Below the pieces are notes generated by a model, which did no database searches, was not told the origin of the DNA, and worked only from the letters and a program-made list of their open reading frames with translations. The position numbers and the translations under genes are program-made. This document shows positions 25,871-39,741 of a DNA stretch of 64,000 bases, in pieces (position 1 is the stretch's first letter; every line of letters begins with the position of its first letter). The DNA comes from Lutjanus erythropterus (Eukaryota; Chordata; Actinopteri; Lutjaniformes; Lutjanidae). Location of the stretch: the NCBI GenBank assembly GCA_020091685.1, contig CM034598.1, forward strand, positions 19,765,745-19,829,744. The letters run 5' to 3'.

Positions 25871-28800
25871 ATTGCCTATTACCAATGGTAGAAGCACAAT
25901 AACAAAGGAAAAATGTCCAAATCAACAAAATCTGAACAGTCAACAAAGTCAGGCTGGGAAAATGCTCTGACTTTGAAATGCCCCTGATGGGGCAAGAAGC
26001 CACATGGAGGTGCAATGTGCTGGTGGCATCATGCCATTAATATCTTAAATATACTAACGATGAAAGAAAATTATGATGAGGATGATTATTATACCTGCAT
26101 TAATAATGTTTTTGACTACTTGGGGGAACACAACAAACTGTTATCACACTGACACTGACATACTATGTCCTCATGAAGCTGATATGGCAAACAGGCAAAC
26201 TGTTATATATTAAATGCTCTACTACGGTCACCAGCTAATCTTTCGTCAGTGTGCTGTTTGGTGCTGAGCAGGTAGCATTATCTCAGCATTTTGTAAAAAC
26301 ATCTGGCCAAACTAAAACAATGATTTGAAAGTCACTACAACACTGCTGAGTTGAGGGGAGCTGCAGGGGGCATAATAATTTGTTTTGTTTTGTTTGATTC
26401 ATATTATTCATGTTACACATTAATTTGACCCATTGTCGGGGCAGAAATATTAATTAGTTTTAGCTTTAAAGTATGAAGAACACATTCCTTGATCACTAAT
26501 AACAGAAGGTCACTCAATCTTTGTCATCTATACTTCTATCATTCCAGGAATAAAAAAAAAAGTCTGACATACCCTCCACCAACATTGCCCCCAACCCACT
26601 TACTGTAAAAATAGTCTTATTCACCAGTTTAGGTCAAAATGGTTCCAAGGGCCTCTAATTCTACATGAAGAAAACAAAAGGCAAAGTCAAAGGAAATTTA
26701 AACCAGTGAATTGACTTCATTCCAAATGTTTGACTTATCTTCTTTTCTACTGCTGCAGAACTGCAGATCAACATAAACATGCAGGTTTCCATGCAGTCAG
26801 CTGCAGCACACACACACACCCACAACATGAATTTCCGACAAAGTCTAAATGAATGTGGAGCCTTCGGGTTTCTCTCTCTTTACAAGCACGTCTCATGTTT
26901 GTGTCACTGTGGCCTTCACTGCCTCCAACACATAAAAGGTTTACATAAACATGACTGTGTAATATTCTGAGAATGAACATTGTGTACACGCTACACGACG
27001 AGGTATGTGCACATAAAACTGTGACTCAAGACAGCATGAGAAATGAACAAGGATGAACTAAACTTGATGCAAAAGATTTCACCTATTATATGATGATTTC
27101 ATGTGAGAGAGATGTCGTTTGATGAGATGGGTCCAAACTGACCAGGTGTGAGTGAACATAACAGTCAAAGGTGGATGTCATTTCACCGTTGGGCGGCACC
27201 AAAAGTACTGTTGTATTACAGTTTTACCTCAATCACTTTGGTTCGTTTTTCTTAACATTCTCTAAGCTATTAGTGCAATTGTCACAACTCTTTCATGTCT
27301 GCAAAAGACAGTAACTCACCCAAAGCATTTCATTCATGTTTCAAAACCTAGTTATTGTGCCAGTAAATTGACCAGCACCACGAAAACGTTAAGTTGTTTT
27401 GTCATCGTGCGAGCCGTACTGTTCAAAATGTTTTTTTTTCACCAGGCAGTCAACCCTTGAAATGTCTCTTATATGCAATCTCTGTATCTCTGTTTTGCTC
27501 TTCTCCTTTGTTGACAATAACTGCTTACTACACAAGAATGTCAGTTTTACTCAGCTGAAGCCTGTTGTGTATTGCACTTTTTACATTCAGATTTCAGCAG
27601 CAGGTAAAAGTTCTCTGGGAAAAGTCGATAATGAACACTATACAGAAAAAGGATACACATTTGCACAGTAAACATGTACATACAGTTACATGTAACATAC
27701 ATTAGTTACAGTAACTTCCTACATCCCTGGTTACATGCAGACTACTCTAAAGAGAAAATTCACATTTGATCTTTCATGTAAATATATTCAATATATGCAT
27801 ATGCAGAAAATTTGCCACAAAATGACACTGACACTCCTACTTCATTATGATCACCTGGCAACTCATTTGCCATCACAAACAAGCCAAATCATAGATATTG
27901 ATGGGATCTGCATGCAGTTTTTTGATAACTGAATGGGTCATTTAGCATGTGGTGGCTCAAATAATGAAAGAATGTTTAGAGGTTGTGAGGAGTTTGACAA
28001 AAATCAACTCATCAGTTTTGATCAGCGAGCCACATACAAGTGTTATTAAGCAAATTGTAGAATATTTTACTTACGCTTTTAGACGTGCTAAAATGTCTGC
28101 AAAGTGCTTGAATGAATGAGAAATTCAAATCTGTTGTGAAAAGCATACTAGTTGCTCAAAGGTTTGTACTTAATGTTTTGAAAAACATAATTCACATTTG
28201 AGAATTAAGCCAAAAGCAAATGAGAAAAACTGCAAATGTATATAGAGAACCCTTCTTACTAAAAGTAAAAGTATTTTGGTATGAAAATGTTTAATCTGGG
28301 TTTAATACCAAGTATCCTGCATGGTAGTTCACATTTGGTTTTTGTAACAAACCAAATGATCTGATTGGTCAAAAATTCAAGTGATTTTATTTGTGGATAG
28401 ACCTCCACAGATGCATACGTATGTACCAATGGTGACTGTTTTGAAGGCACAAGACTCAACCACGAGGCAGTGGAGCAAACAAAATGCAGTCTGGTGAGGT
28501 GTTTTATTCTACTGAGAGGTAGAAGTAAAGAAAAATGTTTGTAATATCCTTTGTTTTTAAGTTAACCTTTGCAGTAGCTACTTACTGGAGGTCAGCCATT
28601 GCTGACACACTTCCAGAGGTGTTCCAGACACTTGTGCCGGAGCCTAATATCTGTGGTGTGTAGTCTTTCTAATTACGTACCTTCACAGTCTTATATTTAA
28701 ACTGTTATGTCTTGTCGAAGGGGGACACAATCTTTTCAAACTTAAAAACATTGTTTTGCACTTAGAAGTAGCACAAATGCACTCAATGCAGTTAGTTATA

Positions 28801-30639
28801 GTTATGTTTACAATGATTTATTGAGGGGACAACACTCCCAGGTAATAGCAAAATTTGTCAACTTAAAAAAAAAACAAATTCAGATGTTAGAAACATTGCA
28901 TTCTAGGCAAAAATAAAGAAGTAATTTCCTCCCCTATTAGAGGATTTCTGTTTGTTTTGGGGTCTATCTCAAGTGAGGAATAAAAGAAATGATTTGCTGC
29001 ACAAATCCTCTGACTTTCTGAATGAAATCACACACACACAATAAAGTAAAAAATCCCAATTTTCAATATGCGCTCTCTGTTCTCGGAAAGAAAACTCATT
29101 TTGGGTGAAAAAGATGAGGGTATTGTGTGTATCATTAAAATCTCCCATCCATCTAGATGGTCTAGATCATTTTTCTTTAAAGCTTTGTGGTTTCCCCGCA
29201 GTGCACTTTAGCCTCTACTTTGTGGGATTTCAAATATCTCATGTCTTGATCAGCAGCCCGCTGCGAGCTCAAAGCACACCGACCAATAAACCTCAGCTTA
29301 TTTCCCAACCAAGACGCTGTTTGTGATGTGTGACAACCACAGTGTCTGTTATTGTAATATCAGCCTGCAGAGCGACTAGGGGCTCAGACAGCCCGCTGGT
29401 ACAATCACTCCGAGGTGCTGAGTGTCATACAGGAAGGTAAAGAGCCGTGAAGCAGAGCCCCATCATCACCTGATTCATGAAACCTGAAGCCTGCTTATCT
29501 CCAGACCTGCAAATAAATACAAAATCAATCACAGGAAGCCACAAAAACGACACATGAAATGAGACTCACAACTCTGACTGCTCTCTGACGATCAGCCTGT
29601 CTTTATCGCATGAATCTTTTATGCTTTTGGTTTATGCAAATCCTCCTCTTTATCTCTGCCTTTTCTCCAAGGCAGCAGTGCGATGTGTTGTAGAGATCTA
29701 ATCCTTCGAGAGAGAATTCATTTTCACATAAATCTGGACCACAAAACCAACTGTATAAGACAAAATGCCAATCACGTCTCCCAATTTCTGTCACCTACAC
29801 CAAATTTAATCCTTTTAAAAAGTTCCATTGTGCTGATTCTACCACCGTCTTATCTTAACGTCCTTTTTTCCATCCCTCTTTTCATTTAAACAGGCAGAAA
29901 AGGACTTCTGTGACTCCCTTCCTGTCTGACAACAGATGAAGTCTTTACTGAAATGTGTGCTTATCTGTTATCTGCACTTTGTTTTCCACTGATTAAGAGA
30001 ATGATTTAGGAACCATTTCCAGAAACAAAGCAACAGTGTTTCCGTATGTGATGTTGTTCATGACTCCTGCCCACTGAGGCGCACAGTCAAAGCCAAATGA
30101 GTCCATAAACACATCCTGACATGCAAGCTGTCATCTGATGGACATTTGGCTCCTTTGCCAGTGCTCATTTGAAGCCAGATTAGATGAGCATACACATGTG
30201 TGCACAAATACACACATACGCAGACATGCACACAGACCCACACCATTAGCGCCTGGCAGTGTCATTCCTCATTGGAAACCAACCCAGGTAGGTTCTTCAT
30301 GCATTAACCATCGCACATAGCCAGGCCACAGTGCAACAGGAACCTGTCAATTAAAATGGATTCATTGTGCTCATTGTGCACCTACTTCAACCCAGAGAGG
30401 AGGGGACGAGCAGGGGGGTAAGGAGAGCAGAAGTGGAGAGGAAACAAGTGGAGAGTGTTTTCACAGAATGCCATCATACTGTATGTGTGTATGTGTGAAA
30501 ACTATTATAGTCGTTCACCAAGAAAGACACAGAGTGTGTACCACTTAGACTGTGGAGTTTCACACATTTTCACAGTGACGACTGCGAAAATCTCATCACA
30601 TAGGGGGAAAGGCAAATTAAATGCCCGTGACCTTTAACC
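25871..30639. other. No gene seen
   Basis: Mostly AT-rich. The patch 29190-29480 is less AT-rich and could be conserved noncoding DNA; no coding exon with splice sites was recognised. Confidence 0.5.
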
Positions 30640-31330
30640 CCATAGGCGGCATTGCATTGAAAATTGCATTAAAAACTCACATAATTGTATAAAGGATACT
30701 ACATGGGTTTGGGACCACTTTGGAAAACTGTTATCAGTAAACGCAGTTTGTCCTGTGAATACAAGTTACGCCTTGACCATGCAAAGTGAAAGACATATCA
30801 GCAACATCCAGAAACACCACAGACTTCTCTGGGACCCGAGTTCAACTGAGATGGACTGACAAAAAGTGGAAAAGTGTCCTGTGCTAACTTCAGATGTTAT
30901 GGAGGTGTGTTAGTGCCCATGGCATCATGGGTAACTTTGACATCTGTGAAGGCCCCATTCATAGTGTAAAGTAAAGTAAAGATACATACAGGTTTTGGAG
31001 CAACATATGCTGCCATCCAGATGATGTCCGTTTCAGAAACGTACCGGTCTATTTCAGCAAGACAATGCCAAGACACATTCTGCACATGTTAGAACAGTGT
31101 GGCAACGTAGTAAAAGAGTTTTGGTACTAGACTGACCTTCCGTCAGTCCAGACTTGTCTCCCATTGAAAATGTGAGGTGCATTATGAAGCACAAAATATG
31201 TCAACAGAGTCCCTGGTCTGTTGAGCACCTGCAGTCATATATCAAGAAAGAATGAGAAAGACTTTAACTTTGGATGAAAGGTGTTCAGTTCACAATCTGG
31301 CCAGCGCCGTCAACAAAGAGTACAGTGTGT
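30640..31330 (+). pseudogene. Decayed Tc1/mariner-family transposase
   Basis: Translated in broken frames on the plus strand, this region shows a DDE transposase: RWTDKKWKSVL near 30850, then LFQQDNAKTHSAHV near 31050, and SPDLSPIENV near 31150. These correspond to the regions of the second and third catalytic acidic residues in Tc1-type enzymes. A stop interrupts LD-PSVSPD, frames shift, and the stretch between RWTDKKWKSVL and the ISAH(G)-type block is deleted, removing the SDES-like part. Function is lost. Confidence 0.75.
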
Positions 31331-31769
31331 TTATAGATACATTAAGTGTTGATATTTTGTGAACTTAAAATACACAAGTTAGTCTAACTAGTGTGCACTC
31401 ACAATAAACAAATTAGTTTAAGTATTGTGGAGATTTTTACTTTAAAATCTCAACTTTACTTAATGTTTTTTGAGGCAATGAGTTAGATTCTACAGTGTAC
31501 TGGATCTACTGAACCAATTCTAAAACTTTTTCTACCTATTAGTCATTTAGACCCAAAGAGGGCACACATTTAAAAATACTGGAATTACTCTTTAACTATA
31601 ATGACGTCTTTTCACCGACTGACATTTCCAGGCTTCATCATTGTTGGTCCTCACGACACCTCACAAATTTTAAAGTCTTTTTCTGGCTCACTGCATATAA
31701 ATGTAATTGGACATAATGGCTTGAATTATGAAATTTCTAAGGGTGAGTTTTTAAAGCTCTGTTCCTAAA

Positions 31770-31791
31770 ACACACACACACACACACACAA
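31770..31791. repeat. CA microsatellite
   Basis: This is an AC run of about 11 units. Confidence 0.95.
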
Positions 31792-34552
31792 ACTCAGACA
31801 CACTCAGCATTAACAACTTCCTGGGAAATGAGTGGGAGTGGAACGGGAAATAAAAGTAAGTTGTGTGCAGTGTGACTGAGGCTGGAGGATTTTAATGATT
31901 ATGTCCTTTTCTATCTGCAGTAATTACCCTTGTACTTAAAAAGCTTGCTCCTATATTTAGTTTCATCTGTGATGCTCAGACTGCTCTGATGTCATTTACT
32001 TTTTTTGACCATCGTTTGCTAAACCTGACATCTATTTTTATTTACCGTGTAGTTTCTGAGCTTTACCAGGACTGTAGAAAGGCTTCAAGTTCCCTTAATG
32101 CATCCAGTTGCACTTTATATCAACCGGACACCAAAAAAGTGTCATTTTTTTATTGTCACTTAAATATTTCACATATGATTATTCAGTTACCTGATGAAAT
32201 AGACTTTTTAAATGAAGGTTTAAATGCTGCCTAAGGAATAAACTGGTCGAGAAATACTGAATCATTTAGTTATTAATCAAAGACACTGGAATCAGCTTAT
32301 AAAATATGCACTATGTGTTCTTAATCGTCAAATGTAAACTGTTTCCAGGTTCCTAAAACTCCCAAATTCCCAGAATAATTACTAAGGACTTGACCTCAGT
32401 ATCATCAGTAGTGTTTTGCCTCTCAAATCATCCATCAGAGGACTCCTCCTGTGATCACAGGGGGGAGTGTCCTGAAATATACATGTACTTACTCAGCTAA
32501 ATATAACAACACACAATGTAAATGATGTTATGATTCAACATAGCATTAACAGCTCCACATCCTTGGTGATGATTGACTGCTGCTCTTTGTGACCTACATT
32601 TGTAATTAGCTGCAGCCCGTGTTTAAGGTTGGCGGGTTCTACCTATGATCAAAAAACCAGGGTTTTACAGCACTGGTCTTAGTTTGATATGTCTGGTTTC
32701 ACAATCTGAGGAATTAGGATGAAGACACACTTGTAACTTCTCTGTAACACCAATATGAAAGGTTAGATTATCAGCCAGGTGCAGCCTGATCACTGTAATC
32801 AGTTAGTGATCATTTGATTTATAGCAGATTTGTTTGGTAAAAATGCACCAAATGGAAGCATCCTCACCACACATGCAGGTACACACATTCACACCTGGCC
32901 AGTACAACTACAGTCTGCTCTGCTGGCCACAGCAGCTCCTTGTCTCAGTACACTGGCTCCGTTCAAGGACACCTCAATGTTGGCTATTTCACTGTCCCTG
33001 CAGATTTATCCTGGAAACCTGGAAATCTGGACCATAGATTCTGTATATTTCTAAATAAATTTGTGTTTACTCATATTACCACGAACCAACCGACACACAG
33101 CAGCCTTGGGGGAGTATATTGTTATTCCAGCATAGCAGTAAGGTTTGGCTTGGGCAATGCCAACAGGATCCATAAACAACATTAAAAGTGTCAACAAAGG
33201 GCATGAAAAACTCAGTTTTGCCTTTGACCCCCATAGTGGATTAATAGTATTCTGTCACAATGACATTTTAAAAAGGCTGCACACAGTCATGTGGGAGCAG
33301 GGTCTCCACACACAGGTAACATGGAGGTTAAAACACTACGTGGACGTGCTTGTACTAGGTTTGAGTGGGGAGATGATCAAGCATATGCCCGCTGGTCCAA
33401 AAAAATACAAACTCAAGAATTCACATGCCAAAAGCGTACTGTACACAGAACTCAAATGATGCAATTTCTTCTCTCTTCTCCCAGCATGGGGTAGAGGGAA
33501 AAAAGGAGCGAGCTGCACTGCAGGACACAATGTTCTTGGGGTAGAAAAAAAAATGCATTTGGTCTGGGTGTAGCACCACTCTGCTCCCCTCAAATTAGAA
33601 AACAGCTTGAGTGCACTGATAGCACTAAAAGTTTGCTGGTCCAGTAGATAAGATATATAATATATAAATATGTTATACATACAAATGGACACAATGTTTT
33701 TTACACAAAGAAAAATAGAACTTAATGTATAATATGTGCCAAACTTACAAGAAGGCACAGCAGTTTCTCAACAACTCACAAAGTTGTATAATTTTTTAAG
33801 GGAGTCTGGGGATATTGCAGTTACTACATCCCCAATGGTGAAATCAGTTGAAATAGTGTGATCACATCTGCTGTTTATCATGACAGGTAAGACATGTACT
33901 GAAATTTGTAATACAGTGAACCGAATGACAATCGGACACTGTTTTTTGTGTATACTTACAGTACAAGATGTCATTTAATAAAACAGTCATCCAGTGTGAT
34001 CCAGAATACATAGTGCACACTGCTAAAAGAATGTGTTTACATGCAACCCAGACCTCTAAATATGACCCAGTGCATCTTGGGTACATTCATGCCTCTACTT
34101 AGAGCTGTCCACTTGTCAGCCAAAACACATTAAAGCTAAGGGTAAATAGAGCCAACACCTCATAGACATGTGATTTATGCTTATAGTGAAAGACAAGACC
34201 CACTGCAGCCACAGCCTGTTCACCCTGCTGACGCCTGCCAAGAGATACAGAAGTATCCACTGCTGTGAGACTCTTCAATTCATCCTCTGCACTCCACCAT
34301 GAATGAAAGTTTATTTTATGACTTATTATTTATGGAAGGATTCCCAAAGGGGACAAACAGTGGATGTGGAGGGTCCCATGCCTGTTTTTGCCTTAGGTCC
34401 CAAATAACTAAATCTGCCCCTGCAGAAATGTTTTCTGTAAGTTGTCACTAAGGCTTAGATTTTTTTTTTGACTTAAAACTTAAAACTTTTTTTTTTTTAG
34501 GTGAGAATAAAATGTTTTTTTTTCCATCAAAAGAAGATCATTTCAATTTAGC

Positions 34553-34577
34553 TATATCACACCACGAGTGTGATATA
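34553..34577. repeat. Short perfect inverted repeat
   Basis: TATATCACAC and GTGTGATATA form a perfect 10-bp stem around CACGA. There is no further context to give it a role. Confidence 0.75.
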
Positions 34578-36609
34578 TCCCAGTGGAAAACTTCCTCCTG
34601 TGACATCTGGGTCACTCTCTTTTGGCAAAATTGATTATATTCCCTCACTAACCAGAGCCGCCAACAAACTGTCAACAACAGGGAGAGAGGGACCCAAAAA
34701 AAGCAACATGCTTGGACTGAAGAGAAGTCACATAGCTCTCTCCATCTGTCTGTTTATATCTTCATGAAAACTGCAGACACAAAGGCAGCAGCGACCTGTC
34801 TACAGTCTGTCTTCATTTGTAATGAAGCGGAGGCGGCATCACAAACCAGCCTTGATTGACGTGGATTTTCTCAATGCATCGTTTCAAGACGCACCAAATA
34901 AATCATGCTTACAAAATATTAAATGGTGTGTCTGTGTCATTGTTATCTGTGTTTAATCATTTTATCTTACCCTTATCTGTTTGTGACGGGGAACTCGAAA
35001 CATACTTCTGCACCATTTGGAAACCACGCCGCAAATTTTCTTTCTATCTAGATGGAGTGAGTGAGATGAGCAGACAGAGCCACTTCACTTTAAAGATCAA
35101 AAACATGCAGTCTAACCTCTGATCCATTTGAATGAAGAGCACTCTTCTTGCAGAGCCACTGACAGACACTGGATGATATAACAGCACTTCACACCGCTGG
35201 AAAAAATATCACTTAAGCCAGTATAAAGCCATGAGAGTTAAGGCCAAAGAGTACTTAAATTGTCAATAATAATTCCATTCTCTCAGCACATGGTATTCAA
35301 ATGGACTATGACTATAATTCTACAAATGTAGTAAAAAATGGGGCATATTAATGCAAACTAACGCAGGATTCCTCTGGTTTTTGGTGCTATGCAGAATATT
35401 TCACAAAACTGTACAATCAACCCTAGCAGATAAAAGAAAACATGCAACACAGCACTGCATGTACTCTACTGTGTGTCCCAAATTCCAACGGTGCAAACTA
35501 AACTAAATAATTTATGTCAAAGTACAGAACAAAACAGGAAAATATAGAGACCAAGATAACATCTTGTTATAATAGCAGCATACAGTAGCAGTGGGGTTGA
35601 TGCAGTAAAGAATATAACAAGAAAGTAAAAGGACAAAAAAGCCAGGCAGAAGAACAATCATAGAAATGGAGGTGATAAAATACTGTAATAAACAGTATGA
35701 GTACTGAAACCAGTAATATGACATTTTACAACTAATAAACAACAATGAGATTATCAAGAAACCAAATCCTCTGAGCAAGATTTGCAATAAAAATTGATTC
35801 AATGCCAGCAGATCCATGTGATACTGAAGGGAAAACATTTCCAGAGCAGATTTGAGGCATTATTATTACAGTACAGTTTTGTTATCCATCTGTAAACAGT
35901 CAAAACACTAAAATTAGTGAAGAGGCCAAAGAGGACTGCAGGGACTTAAAAGTTCACAAATATAAACTGGCTGCAGGCCGTATCTGTACAAAATGAATGT
36001 AATGTGAGAAATAGTAACTGGTCTGGGTCAGTAGCTGCTGAATTGCACATGATAAAAAATTTAAGGTAAGTCATCTATACACGGCATTACAGTAACAAAT
36101 AGATGATGTTATATAAAAATTGTTATTCTCCTACTAAAAGACATTGAATCTGCAGGAGGACAACAGACCTATTTCCCAGAAATTCTGTCAGTATCGTGTG
36201 CAGTTAGTCTGTTGGTATCTATTGAAGTTTTTCCACTAACGAATGCATATTTCATCACTTTGAGTTTGAATTACACTTCATAATTATGTTGATATTATCC
36301 TATTTGACTCTGCAGTTTGAATGACTGTTTTAATTTAATTATTTTTAATTTAATTCTAAATTTATCCATGGCCTAACGATATCATCATTAATTCAAATTG
36401 GCAATTACCTACTGTCAGGTCGTATCTTCACATGAAGCTTTAGGCAAGTTGCTGTCCAGGAAAACATCCTCCAATGACAACATCATCTCTAACTATAATG
36501 GCATGTATTTTTCGTTCATATCTGTGCATGAGACTTTCCTTGACCCCCTCCACCTGTTGCAGAATTCATATTGAGACACTTCTTCTTTATTCCAGTGACA
36601 GTATGACCC

Positions 36610-37150
36610 TCAGGTAACACAGCGTTAACAGCACTTGGTTTTCCCGTTTCTTGGCTTTAGCAGGTTCCTTAATTCCACTGCTTACGCTGCTTAGCATGAA
36701 GACTGGGAGAAAAGAGAAACAGCAAGTTTGGCTGTATCCAGGGATAACAAAATCTACCTACCAGCTCTCCTCTAAAGCGCACCAATAAACACAATAAATG
36801 TCTCCATTTAATTTATATAAAAGCCAAGTGTAAAAAGTACAAGATGTAATTTCCACTCTTTTTGCCGAGCCAAGCTAACAGGATGTTGGCTAATACAGTT
36901 GTTACAGACATGAGAGTGGTATCAATCTTCCCATCTAACTCTCAGCAAAAAAAAAGAATAAATAAATTTCCCAAAATGTCAGTTTAGCAGCTAAAGAGAC
37001 TGATATTTTCCTCAGGAGTTGGTGAAGACTAAAAACAGAGCAAACAGAGAGTAAATATTGGACTGATATTCACCAGGGACATGATTCAAAGTGACTGATG
37101 CCATTTCTTCAGAAGGGCTGGATGTGTAAATAAACGGTTTCATAACAAGT
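36610..37150 (+). repeat. Dispersed repeat F, long copy
   Basis: GCTTAGCATGAAGACTGGGA, GAGCCAAGCTAACAGGATGT and ACATGAGAGTGGTATCAATC with TTCCCATCTAACTCTCAGCA form the well-known fish repeat that ends CCCAAAATGTC. It is followed by the part also present at 16950-17175. Confidence 0.7.
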
Positions 37151-37982
37151 TCACTATATAATGTGATGTGACTTCCACTGCTCTCAAGAGGCCAAAATCA
37201 GTTATTTCAAGTCTAAAGTCATATCAGGCATAAGGACACAAAGAGCTAGCTGCATTTGTGTGAAGCGATGTTTGAGCCTTTAAATTGTGCCAGAGTTGGG
37301 AAGGAAATAGTAATAGTAAATAGTAATAGCTGTGCACAGTGGCCAGCTTTCTGAAGTCACTGGCTTCTATCTAGCTATCTGCTAGATGCTGCAATGATGA
37401 ATATTACAGCCTAAGGGAAGCGTATAGTATGCAGTGCTCTAAAGTTAGCAAGTTCAAAGCATCATCATCAGTGTGTCAAGTGGTGTCACATGATCAGTCG
37501 TGTTAAAGGCCATGTTTTGTGTTAATAGAGAGCACTCTTCTCTTCTCTAAAGCGAATACAAGTTATGCATGTTTCTTTGATGAAAATTATACCACTAGCT
37601 GGAGTTTCTCATCCCTCAGTTACTTTCAGCCTCAGCTGGCAGTGCAGTTACAGAGAGCACTAATATGTGCATAGCATAATTCAAATCAACCACCAGCTTT
37701 GGCCACGTGGGAGAAATGTTTTGCTCTCTAGACTTTTAATGCTCTGCTGGAGTAAAACATCAAGCACTAATGAAATATTGCTCTTCCCGAGATCAAACTA
37801 TTACTATAGGGCAAACATTTGTATATATGTGTTTGCATGTTTTCGGCAAAATAAATGGATGGCTGTGTGCGTTAGGGACGGCTGTGATAAAGTGGTCACT
37901 TATTTCGGTTTCAGATCCTGAGGATAAACAAACACATTTTCCTGCTTCCCTTTCAGTAATTTGATGGATCATTTGGTCTGGG

Positions 37983-38026
<44 letters not shown>

Positions 38027-38724
38027 CCATGTTTTGGTATGCTTGATTGTGTGCATGTGTATGTGATTAGAGGGCTATCCAGAAAAACAAATGAGCTGAG
38101 GAAAACTCATCCATGACTCCTGGTCACGACACCAAATGAAAGACGTTCACACAGCTGAGGACTATGTTGGGTTACAGGAGCCTGTTTACAAGAATGTAAA
38201 GTAATCTGCTGTGAAAATCATAGAAGATTCATGTTTACGTTCATGCAGTAGATGCTTGTAATAATAATATTAATGAATGAAATTATCAACAGAATCTGAA
38301 GAAATAATAGTTTTACAGTCGTAGTTTTGAAGTTAACATCAAAGATGTCTGTGTATGGGGTTTCAGAGGGATCTACTGAAGTTGGCTTGCTAACCAGCAA
38401 GTCCCGTCCTGTCCTGTCTCACAACGTCACTTTGTACCTCAAGAAGTGATAGTCCAGCTCAGGCCTCCAGCTGTAGTTGCAGTTAAGAGATGCGTGCAGG
38501 TTGCAAGTTCACCATGATCCACGGGTGTTTATAATCTAGTAAATAAAATGACAAAATGTCAAGAAAGGAAACATTCTTACACTTATTTTCCTTATTAAAC
38601 AGAAAAATACAGCCATACACCTTCTGAATTCAAGTTTTTCTATTTACTGAGATGAGCATTCAAACAAAACTACAGAAACAAAATAAAAGTCACCAAACTT
38701 TCCTGTTTCGTCTTTCCACTGTTC
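37151..38724. other. No gene seen
   Basis: Holds the GT microsatellite at 37984. The remainder is AT-rich without recognised features. Confidence 0.55.
37984..38024. repeat. GT microsatellite
   Basis: This is an uninterrupted TG run of about 20 units. Confidence 0.98.
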
Positions 38725-39250
38725 TAACCATAGACTGTATATATAGAAATGAATAACATCAGAGCTCCCTAACATGAAGCCAAAGCATCTCAATCACCCC
38801 CTGGCGGCAGGCTGCAATGCTGGTCATAAATCCTGCATCCCTAATGTTAATGGTTGGGACGTGGGTCAAACTGAAACATCAAAGCACACGTCAAATACAG
38901 GTTTCCCAAAGACGGTTTCTGTCATTTTAAGTAGGTCTTATCTTATCACGCTGATTAATATTCAAGGCTTCAATTTTCAGATCAGTTTGGTTTTAATTAG
39001 TTGTTTGATGTTTTAATAAGAGGGTTTCATGCCAGCTGTGTGTTCGGGAACACAAAAGCATGGCTGCAACGCTTGTCTGCTACTGCACAGAGTCTGGCTC
39101 CAAACGACGTCGCCAGCGCTCGTATCCAAGATAGTCTGACTTCATTTTGACTTCAGTGGAAGGAAGTGTAGAAGCAGTGTCCATCTTTTATTTGCATCAG
39201 TGGTTCCAACAATCACCTATGTGGTTTGGTTGACCAAAATTTTATCCCTA
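38725..39250 (+). repeat. Dispersed repeat E, copy 2
   Basis: CATAGACTGTATATATAGAA, GCTCCCTAACATGAAGCCAA, CACCCCCTGGCGGCAGGCTG, then GGCTCCAAACGACGTCGCCA and GTCCATCTTTTATTTGCATC follow the order of copy 1. Confidence 0.75.
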
Positions 39251-39571
39251 ACCCTATTCATCTGGAGTGTGAACTTGACAGGTGGCGAATTCTTACGTTT
39301 TGTACCTTTGAGAGTTATTTCTTTCAGAGAACTGAACCAATGTACATTCAGACAAAAACAAAAAAATAAAGAAGGGATGACAGCGACCTAGCTATCACCA
39401 GCACTCTTCTAAGCTGCCATTTACCACTGCTGAACTGAGGCTCACTGAAAAGGTCATGAGTGTAACAAAGCCTTTTATGGAGCATTTTACTCCACAAAAC
39501 CAGTAGCTCTGCTCTATATCAGTGTTCTGATAAGTGCAAGTCAACACTGCTGTATAAAAAAATGACATTTC

Positions 39572-39733
39572 GAGGCGCCCTTATAGCTCACTTGGTAGGG
39601 CGTGTGCCTCATGTACTGAGGCTGTTGGTCCTCGACTCCCGCCTGCAGCCCATTTGCTGCGTGCCATCCCCTCTCTCTCTGCCCCCTTTCCTGTCATGTC
39701 TTCAGCTATCCTCTGATAAAGACAAAAAAAAAA
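39572..39733 (+). mobile_element. tRNA-derived SINE with target duplication
   Basis: The tRNA-like head has an A-box-like TAGCTCACTTGGTAGGG and a B-box-like GTCCTCGACTCCC. A pyrimidine-rich body (CTCTCTCTCTGCCCCCTTTCC) and an A-rich tail follow. The flanking direct repeat GACATTTC lies at 39564-39571 and 39734-39741. This is a complete SINE of a type common in fish. Confidence 0.85.
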
Positions 39734-39741
39734 GACATTTC

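Larger units (their letters stand above)
31331..36609. other. No gene seen
   Basis: Holds a CA microsatellite (31770) and a short hairpin (34553). Frames at 32830-33500 and 33336-33758 show no family resemblance. Confidence 0.5.

Noticed and set aside
33336-33758. 140-residue minus-strand frame
   Set aside because: It is hydrophobic and AT-driven with no domain or exon-like boundaries.
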